A DNA stretch of 64,000 nucleotides, taken from the NCBI GenBank assembly GCA_036346255.1, contig CM070628.1, forward strand, positions 14,275,840 through 14,339,839. The letters run 5' to 3'. Of this stretch, positions 61,001-64,000 are shown piece by piece. Source of the stretch: Ampelocalamus luodianensis. Lineage: Eukaryota; Streptophyta; Magnoliopsida; Poales; Poaceae. Position 1 is the stretch's first letter; each line of letters starts with the position of its first letter. Under the pieces are notes generated by a model. The model made no database searches. It was not told the DNA's origin and saw nothing but the letters and a program-made list of their open reading frames with translations. The translations under genes and the position numbers were made by a program.

Positions 61001-61295
61001 AGCATATCACTGTTAATGGACCTATTTAATACCTTCACAACCCAATTCTTGTCAACAAGTAGGTTCGAGATTTCAAATCTCGATGAACTATAACAGGTGC
61101 AATTGTGCAAATAATTCATACCACTGCCTGTGACAAACAAGAAACAAGTATAAAAACAAATTTATCACGAAGTTCTCCATATGAGTGAACCAGGATAACA
61201 AACTATTTAGACATACCACATCAAGTGCCATCCTTAAACGCTTTCTTTCATCCAACTGGTTGTTAGGTCGATGGATCAACCGAAACAAACTACCT
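42890..61295 (-). CDS. Raf-like MAPKKK serine/threonine kinase (EDR1/CTR1 type), C-terminal kinase-domain exons
   Basis: Six exons on the minus strand: 61217-61295, 61033-61127, 60875-60943, 44300-44349, 44026-44202, 42890-43004. In order they encode 'SLFRLIHRPNNQLDERKRL', the catalytic loop HRDLKS.N, DFG with the loop 'SRMKQSTFLSSRSTAGT', the APE-equivalent 'EWMAPEVLRNEPSDEK', 'CDVFSYGVLLWELCTLLQPW', and the end 'RPSFSEIMAALK...QKTDD' with stop. This is the kinase domain of plant Raf-like MAP kinase kinase kinases, which act in ethylene, defence and stress signalling. Every intron read has GT...AG ends and phases agree across all junctions. The N-terminal half, with the ATP-binding lobe, lies beyond 64000. 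The third intron is 16.5 kb and full of transposons. One exon carries apparent small deletions. EDR1 versus another Raf-like subgroup is not resolved. Confidence 0.88.
43508..43680. mobile_element. hAT-type MITE, 173 bp, with exact 8 bp TSD
   Basis: Perfect 10 bp terminal inverted repeats CATAGTTACC/GGTAACTATG. The 8 bp direct repeat TCCATAAC flanks it at 43500-43507 and 43681-43688. An 8 bp duplication is the hAT signature. It sits in the last intron of the kinase gene and has no coding capacity. A long frame at 43497-44375 only runs through it by chance. Confidence 0.9.
44026..44202 (-). CDS. Kinase exon: subdomains IX-X
   Basis: 177 nt between TTGCAG and GTTAGT. It encodes 'CDVFSYGVLLWELCTLLQPW' through 'IAEIIERCWQT'. 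The stretch 'VEFSATSLDIP' replaces the family's usual 'VGFQ.RRLDIP'; a one-base gain and a one-base loss explain the difference. Confidence 0.9.
44300..44349 (-). CDS. Kinase exon: APE-motif segment
   Basis: 50 nt between TTGCAG and GTGAGT, encoding AEWMAPEVLRNEPSDE and two bases of Lys. It continues in frame from the exon at 60875-60943, more than 16 kb away. Confidence 0.9.
44350..44678 (-). other. Native kinase intron, 3' side of the transposon cluster
   Basis: Ordinary AT-rich intron sequence. It includes a 15 bp tandem duplication (ACAGATGCAATGTTA twice) near 44510-44540. No gene. Confidence 0.5.
44679..45400 (+). mobile_element. Element I (Ty1/copia-type) 5' LTR and gag-like interior
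   Basis: The LTR at 44679-44943 runs from TGTCATGGG to AATTAACA, with a TATA box CTATAAAAG near 44881. TGGTATCAAAGCC at 44946-44958 is a primer site. An open frame (44945-45394) begins 'MVSKPTPWPTLHENNFKAMR' and has a coiled-coil-like 'MVKLMEKEKKN'. It resembles a short gag-type spacer but I cannot name it. No pol follows, so it is non-autonomous. Confidence 0.6.
45401..45715 (+). mobile_element. Copia-type LTR, plus orientation (arm 1 of fold-back)
   Basis: It starts TGTCATGGGGGGTTACTG, related to but diverged from the LTR at 44679. It could be the 3' LTR of element I or an LTR of a sister element. Its last 150 bp reappear inverted at 45812-45939. Confidence 0.6.
45716..45939 (-). mobile_element. 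Same LTR family, inverted (arm 2), first part
   Basis: Bases 45812-45939 are the reverse complement of about 45565-45715. The remainder of this minus-oriented LTR resumes at 49151 after element E. The 45716-45811 spacer holds the two LTR ends. Confidence 0.65.
45940..46056 (-). mobile_element. Element E (copia) 3' LTR, 117 bp
   Basis: On the minus strand it starts TGTTAGAATAGG and ends TCATAACA. It matches 49037-49150. Flanking ATGAT (45935-45939) and ATAAT (49151-49155) look like a target duplication with one change. Confidence 0.8.
46057..46140 (-). pseudogene. Element E RNase H end (minus)
   Basis: The minus frame reads 'VDLVTKP' followed by 'HHEFEG'-like sequence. This matches the end of copia pol ('LADILTKPL...CDPPEFEGG'), which normally abuts the 3' LTR. 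Confidence 0.55.
46141..46550 (+). pseudogene. Copia integrase C-terminal fragment in reversed orientation
   Basis: The plus frames read 'LRVFGCTYFV', 'IECVFLGYSYSTG', 'FYSTDLDFTRHCL', and 'MVPSIPPPPVRPPAVVAG'. This is the copia integrase tail and Pro-rich spacer. It runs against the minus-strand frame of element E, so the segment is inverted within E. Confidence 0.7.
46551..47530 (-). pseudogene. Element E protease, pre-integrase and integrase core (minus)
   Basis: The minus strand reads the protease block 'SFHMT'-like near 47440, then 'FCRGCKSGK' and 'LFDLVHSDV' (about 46870-46960), the GAG-pre-integrase end. 'EIFIDDYF' and 'CPGAHARNGVAEC'-like sequence follow towards 46560. The order is right for copia pol. 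RT is missing. Confidence 0.65.
47531..48600 (-). pseudogene. Element E gag (copia UBN2 type, minus)
   Basis: The minus strand reads 'LNGMNYS', 'DGLRLRGHVTGARPCPPSP' (48340-48420), an Ala/Glu-rich linker, 'DESFQYAIDAFER', then 'IWEYLRERYQQ' and 'FSLQRELETLRQDDSSVDDF' near 48000-48100. This is the capsid-like gag domain of plant copia elements. The frame is broken at several points. Confidence 0.75.
48601..49022 (-). mobile_element. Element E GC-rich leader
   Basis: GGCGGC-rich sequence between gag and primer site. The frames on both strands (such as 48602-48988) are compositional artefacts. Confidence 0.5.
49023..49150 (-). mobile_element. Element E primer site and 5' LTR (114 bp)
   Basis: The primer site on the minus strand is TGGTATCGCAGCGC (49023-49036). 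The LTR is 49037-49150, the partner of 45940-46056. Confidence 0.8.
49151..49331 (-). mobile_element. Inverted copia-type LTR, second part
   Basis: The reverse complement aligns with 45401-45575 (GGTTACTRTTCA, CACCGKGATTAGGAAG, CCAATAAGAATAT, TTAGTTTCCTTGTATA). Together with 45812-45939 it forms one minus-oriented LTR split by element E. Confidence 0.7.
49332..49560 (-). other. Native kinase intron between copia insertions
   Basis: AT-rich intron sequence ending in GGAAA at 49556-49560, the left target duplication of element F. Confidence 0.5.
49561..49705 (-). mobile_element. Element F (copia) 3' LTR, 145 bp
   Basis: The partner of 60531-60677. Minus-strand TATA CTATAAATA at 49611-49619. 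GGAAA at 49556-49560 repeats at 60678-60682, an exact 5 bp target duplication. Confidence 0.92.
49706..51150 (-). pseudogene. Element F RT and RNase H (minus)
   Basis: The minus frames contain the RT motif 'VVYVDD' (YVDD at 50634-50645), the connection 'ETGMLGCYPIASPIDRNNKL' and 'RPDISYAV' (50267-50464), and the RNase H end 'IANN...YDR...YVEIDRF' near 49880-49930. The order matches Ty1/copia pol, with RT after integrase. Several stops and frameshifts are present. Confidence 0.85.
51151..52550 (-). pseudogene. Element F integrase (minus)
   Basis: The minus strand reads 'CEFGKHTRF' (near 52490), 'DNGTEYVNKEFVRYLSRE' (52170-52240), 'NGVAKRK', 'LLKVARSLMFQMNVPKGLWS' (52040-52110) and 'FKVFGCVCFVR' (about 51950). 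These are the zinc end, core and tail of copia integrase. Frameshifts break the core. The upstream part is separated by insertion G. Confidence 0.85.
52582..53052 (+). CDS. GC-rich ORF in insertion G, possible captured gene piece
   Basis: 156 codons. The in-frame Met at about 52768 begins 'MATAEAAHVNHNLALATPPA', followed by an Arg/Pro/Ala-rich, low-complexity chain resembling an organelle-targeting leader. A GT-rich exon-end-like site lies near 53186-53235, where GGTGAG occurs twice. I do not recognise the protein. It could be a first exon captured by the transposon, or simply GC-rich DNA. Confidence 0.3.
   Translation: MVEVRCRTRTAVTTRLGRVSGVSEVCCEKMILNSDAYRTHLAHVSGHLASFSRPKSDRSRPAMATAEAAHVNHNLALATPPAKLRRRACRQPSRAPLDRRRPAAAAASPLITGFRRAPSFRSGSPPRRASDPTVLTAPSPDSGAHCVVAAHFSPLP
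53671..53693. repeat. (TTA)n microsatellite in insertion G
   Basis: Seven to eight tandem TTA units. Confidence 0.9.
53757..54450 (-). pseudogene. Element F pre-integrase and protease region (minus)
   Basis: Between gag and insertion G. The minus strand near 53780-53820 reads 'PFESLSRLLGC', like the GAG-pre-integrase block. The protease motif was not found. Confidence 0.5.
54451..55320 (-). pseudogene. Element F gag with zinc knuckle (minus)
   Basis: The minus strand starts near 55300 with 'MVMQGDMKHVTDLLATYDRF', then 'DLEGPNNFRE', 'TCVEPADKASM', 'FIYRLIAEMM' and 'DLDHYDPPQL'. It ends in the CCHC region 'CYNRGIRGHPKACL' (second Cys replaced; 54500-54570). This is a copia UBN2-type gag. Several frameshifts are present. 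Insertion H breaks the element just upstream of this start. Confidence 0.8.
55341..55455 (+). mobile_element. Element H (copia) 5' LTR and primer site
   Basis: TGTTATTCCTC...TATTCGTCA (55341-55442) is followed by TGGTATCGGAAGC (55443-55455). It is about the size of element E's LTR. No matching 3' LTR was found before 60530. Confidence 0.6.
55456..57260 (+). pseudogene. Element H GC-rich leader and gag
   Basis: After a GC-rich leader to about 56050, plus frames read 'GADNKQSTTA', 'EQLAAWMM', 'YEATDFYKDR' (56320-56440), a copia gag start. Fragments 'SLLLSSHRDIGLGS' and a Gly/Ser-rich tail follow. Heavily frameshifted; no frame exceeds about 160 codons. Confidence 0.6.
57261..58560 (+). pseudogene. 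Element H protease and integrase
   Basis: The protease block 'ILDYGASFTHDS' (57283-57320) stands for the copia 'VLDSGASFHMT'. It is followed by 'SRPFDLVH' (57850), 'YYIIFIDDF' (57912-57945), 'RAAMIT..FHLAF' (58185-58230), and the tail 'LDPLSVSLRDLI' / 'RRMRISRDVAF' (58390-58500). The order is right for copia pol; reading frames are broken many times. Confidence 0.75.
58561..59900 (+). pseudogene. Element H RT and start of RNase H
   Basis: The plus strand reads 'EWRSAMAEKD' (58918), 'CKWVYKIKTRSM' (59017-59053), 'YKACLVARGFQQ' (59070), the YVDD box at 59437-59448 ('LLTYVDDMIIHRDD'), 'FLMSDLGPL', 'STPDGFFMSQEKYIE', and 'HLVGSLVYLVVTRPDITYPI' (59722-59782). Sequence similarity fades near 59890, well before the RNase H end. 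The 3' end and 3' LTR are absent. Confidence 0.85.
59901..60530 (-). mobile_element. Element F leader with 22 bp triplication
   Basis: The region between insertion H and F's 5' LTR. At 60043-60107 three tandem copies of about 22 bp share CAACACGTAA followed by a T run. The 60220-60475 part is GC-rich with no recognised protein. F's primer site (minus TGGTATCGAGCC) is at 60519-60530. Confidence 0.55.
60531..60677 (-). mobile_element. Element F 5' LTR, 147 bp
   Basis: The partner of 49561-49705, ending (plus strand) ACCAACA and followed by GGAAA at 60678-60682. Minus TATA CTATAAATA at 60583-60591. Confidence 0.92.
60683..60868 (-). other. Native kinase intron, 5' side
   Basis: AT-rich intron leading to the donor GTAAGC at 60869-60874 (minus). 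Confidence 0.5.
60875..60943 (-). CDS. Kinase exon: DFG and activation loop
   Basis: 69 nt, exactly 23 codons, between TTCTTAG and GTAAGC. It reads VCDFGLSRMK then QSTFLSSRSTAGT. The metal-binding DFG is intact. The donor opens the 16.5 kb intron. Confidence 0.9.
61033..61127 (-). CDS. Kinase exon: catalytic loop, three small deletions
   Basis: 95 nt between CACAG and GTATT. It encodes A-GMNYLHNCT, VIVHRDLKS and NLLVDKNWVVK, so the HRD aspartate and loop asparagine are present. Family spacing predicts 99 nt. One base is missing in the Ala-Arg-Gly codons, two in the Pro codon after NCT, and one in the Pro codon before NLL. As written the frame is broken. Confidence 0.85.
61217..61295 (-). CDS. 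Kinase exon: 'SLFRLIHRP' segment
   Basis: 79 nt, entered after TGCAG with one base completing a split codon, and left at GATGTG/GTATGT. It encodes helix D/E of the kinase domain up to 'LRMALDV'. Frame intact. Confidence 0.88.
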
Positions 61296-61871
61296 CTGCA
61301 TTGTCAATTTACAGTTAGCAATTATACCAGTCAATGTGTCTAGAAATCTACAAGATAAAATATTAGAAATGTGATAATCTACACCTGAAGATTAATATGT
61401 TATCTATATGTAGCTATATGCCTATATCTTCTTGTTCTCACTCAGGTCCTGAAATGCATATCAGTTTTCAAATTATTCTTTCACATCGACTTCTGTATTT
61501 GTTGTTACTTATACAATGCGAATTTGATGGCCCCTATGTTGTGAATAGTGCATGATGCAGTCCTTGCCTTTTCTGTGCTCTAGAATATGGACGGATTTAA
61601 CCATGAAATTTAGCATGTGTATGACATTGATGTAATGTGTCAATGATTTTTTTAAAATGCATCTTGCACTTTTCACAAAAGGCACACATGCATTGGGTAA
61701 CAGAAATGATGCGGCCCCGTGTGCTGTCCATGCACCAATTCTTGTAAAAAAGCAATAGCTTGGTCTAGGAGAGCGGTATACGATATGTAAAGCAAAGGTG
61801 CAGCAGCTTGCTGCAAATAAAGGTGCATCAGGAGCGGCGTACAAAGAGAAGAGAAATGGAGAAAGTTAACG
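61296..61871 (-). other. Upstream kinase intron or flank
   Basis: Starts with the acceptor TGCAG at 61296-61300 (minus). No further kinase exon could be read. The ORF at 61509-61844 shows no known domain. Confidence 0.45.
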
Positions 61872-62281
61872 CACGAAAGAAAGAAGTGGTTCGGCTCATA
61901 AACACATGGATTGAGCCAGAAACTAGTACGCCAACATGGATCGGTTCAATTGAAAGAAAGGATCCAGAAACAATTTGTGCAATCTGAATCCAAAGAGGCA
62001 CCGAGAGGATGTTTCCTTCTGCACCAATTGAATATAACACCAGAGTCCAAATTGGTTACTGCCTATCTCTACGTGACACGAAAGAAAGAAGTCGTTCGGC
62101 TCATAAACACATGGATTGAGCCAGAAACTAGTACGCCAACATGGATCAGTTCAATTGAAAGAAAGGATCCAGAAACAATTTGTGCAATCTGAATCCAAAG
62201 AGGCACCGAGAGGATGTTTCCTTCTGCACCAATTGAATATAACACCAGAGTCCAAATTGGTTACTGCCTATCTCTACGTGA
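61872..62281. repeat. 205 bp tandem duplication
   Basis: Copy 1 is 61872-62076 and copy 2 is 62077-62281. I count two mismatches (G/C near 61888 versus 62093, G/A near 61943 versus 62148). The predicted 93-codon ORF spans both copies and so repeats itself; it is not a recognised protein. Confidence 0.92.
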
Positions 62282-63150
62282 CACATGAGATTTCTTCCTA
62301 CACAAACTGAACCAGGGAACAAATATGAGAACTGCACAGCATTATCTACAATACAGAGTAGGAGAAATTTTTTATATATTTTCATGTGTTTCAATGAAAC
62401 CGAGAGGGATTGCATATATGCACCAAGATAGGGATTGACCCCTATGTGTCAGATCCATGCAACCCACCTTGAGCCACGTTCAGATCAAATTAAGTCATCG
62501 ATTTAGTTGTTTTAGTCGGTTTTGTGACCAAAACCAGTCTGATCTTTTTCCTTGAGAAAACTAGTTCGTGTTGTAGTAGACATGTGTGATCGAGTTCAGG
62601 GAGTAGCAGTTGTTTCGTGAGTTTTGTGTCCGGCTATATAAACCAGGCCTAGTGCCAACTATTGTATGTAGAGTTTAAGTTATTTGAATATATTCCAGAA
62701 AAGGCATTCTGCCACAATTGTGTGAGTTTTGTCAACATGAGAGTTGACTATTCTACTTCCGCTGGTTCTTGTTGCTTGCTTCTAGTTTTCAGCAGTTTAT
62801 GAATATAATTCACCCTCTTCAATTTGTTCATTGTTGTTAGATGAAGACGAGCGCAAATGAATAGTTAGTTCTATTGCAATAGTCACTAAACCCTAGATTA
62901 CAACTTTAGAAGTACAATACCTGAAATACCCTTAACCACCCCCCTCCCCCTCCCTCCGCGCGCGCGCGCTCAAATGTAAGGTGTATGCAATAGCATTGCA
63001 TTTGAAATGGTTGACACTAAAAAAATAGGGAAAATCAAAGTCCAAGTCTTGAAGTTGTCGTCACAGCGTGTAGCTCTTGGAAAATATCCGTTGAGTATCA
63101 AACTTTCTCCCCCCCATCCAGGTCATGTTGCAGCCTAACGGAGGCTGATA
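62282..63150. other. AT-rich stretch with promoter-like block
   Basis: No kinase exon was found. GCTATATAAAC at about 62632-62642 followed by a C/T-rich leader looks like a promoter, possibly of an old LTR, but no boundaries were found. A CCCCCCTCCCCC and CGCGCGCG run lies at 62940-62971. Confidence 0.3.
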
Positions 63151-64000
63151 AATTAGAAGCCAGCAGGAGCAGAGTCAACCTCGACAACACAGCTAAGAAG
63201 TCGATACTGACAGGAAAAGAGAAAGAGCTGTCAGATCGAGCCGAAAAGGGATAGAGATAGAACATGGCGGTAGCAACTCAAAGATAAGAGCGACAGCTGC
63301 TACCATGCGAAAAAGGAAGGAGAAGGCCGCACTAGATCCAAGAGGATGGACCGTAGATAGCAAAGCAATCGGCTGACTGGCAAGTTATTTGTTGACTCAC
63401 ATGGCTAAATGAATTCAAAGAGAGAGAGCAGCGGACTTGGATGGATGCGATGGAAAATAAAAGAAAATAGACCAAAGATACTAGCAGCAGCAATGATCAC
63501 ACCTCTCCTCCAAACAGCAAGCACCAGCACCAAATAGCAGCAGCGCAAAAACCACACATGCAGCCCAAATAGCTCAATCAACTGACAGAAGGCCAACCCA
63601 CACACCAACAGCACCAACTCACAGCACAGTATGAAGCAGAGCACAAGCAACAGCAAAACAAAGCTTGCAACAGAGCACTACCAGCACTGCAGAAGGCAGA
63701 GCAGAGGAGCTCGCAAGTGATGACAGAGAGAAGTTGCGATGGTGGCTAAAGCCAACTTAGCGGCAAGCTCTGGAGGTCGGCAACAAGCAGCTTGAGGAAG
63801 ATGGCGACGGAGATGAGCTCGAGCACGTCAAAGCGGAGGAGTTGAGATCTAGGTAGCGACATCCCAGGGTAGAGAAGCCCCGCGCGGCGGCGGACCAGGG
63901 CAAAGAAGCCCAGCGCGGCAGCGACCTGGGGTAGAGAAGCTCAGCGGAGGGATGGTGGCGTTAGCAATGAGATCGACGCAGATCCGGTGATGGCGTTGTG
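63151..64000. other. Purine-rich region with about 31 bp repeats at the window edge
   Basis: CAG/AGCA-rich sequence. Near 63863-63950 three diverged units share GGGYARAGAAGCYC and GCGCGGCRGCG. A minus frame at 63405-63656 is Leu/Cys-rich with no recognisable domain. No gene is supported. Confidence 0.4.

Noticed and set aside
61911..62310. Two near-identical ORFs as a duplicated gene
   Set aside because: They arise only because a 205 bp non-coding segment is duplicated; no recognisable protein.

Overview
This is plant nuclear DNA, almost certainly from a grass close to rice (Oryza). The evidence is the retrotransposon families (Ty3/gypsy elements with very long LTRs and initiator-Met-tRNA primer sites, and Ty1/copia elements with short LTRs), the Stowaway-like CTCCCTCCG end, and an intron-rich plant Raf-like kinase gene. 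There are no bacterial genes, tRNA, rRNA or CRISPR array. Most open reading frames are short because transposon genes are decayed or carry many 1-2 bp indels. Paired LTRs differ mainly by small indels, so part of this may be consensus error rather than biology.

Left part, 1-29266: nested gypsy elements. Element B (minus strand) is the host. Its right LTR is 27024-29266 and its left LTR is visible at 10431-12311, with the rest outside the window. Element A (plus strand, about 4.67 kb LTRs) sits inside B's left LTR and fills 1-10430. Element C (minus strand, 3.3 kb LTRs) sits inside B's gag region at 15626-26625. B itself lies against a fragment resembling the N-terminal coiled-coil exon of an NLR immune receptor (29267-29478).

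Middle part, 29750-41420: a degenerate GTTTCAT array of about 10 bp phase was hit twice. One hit is a 1.5 kb minus-strand solo LTR with ATTAA target duplications. The other is element D, an 8.8 kb non-autonomous element with 2.2 kb LTRs, ATATA target duplications and an ORF-free interior. A palindrome follows the array on the right.

Right part, 42890-64000: the only recognisable host gene, a minus-strand Raf-like MAPKKK (EDR1/CTR1 type). Six exons are readable, covering the kinase domain from 'SLFRLIHRP' to the stop codon; upstream exons lie beyond the window. The intron between the activation-loop exon and the APE-motif exon is 16.5 kb. It is filled by a copia-type gag element (I), an inverted LTR with element E nested in it, and copia element F (exact GGAAA duplication), which itself carries a probable DNA transposon (G) and an opposite-strand copia element (H). 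A 173 bp hAT-type MITE with an exact 8 bp duplication lies in a downstream intron. All splice sites read here are canonical, so the gene could still be expressed, subject to one exon with three apparent small deletions.

I see no clear new biological system. The points most worth follow-up are the kinase giant intron, the phased GTTTCAT array with its palindrome, the ORF-less element D, the inverted and fold-back copia structures, and the GC-rich cargo of G.
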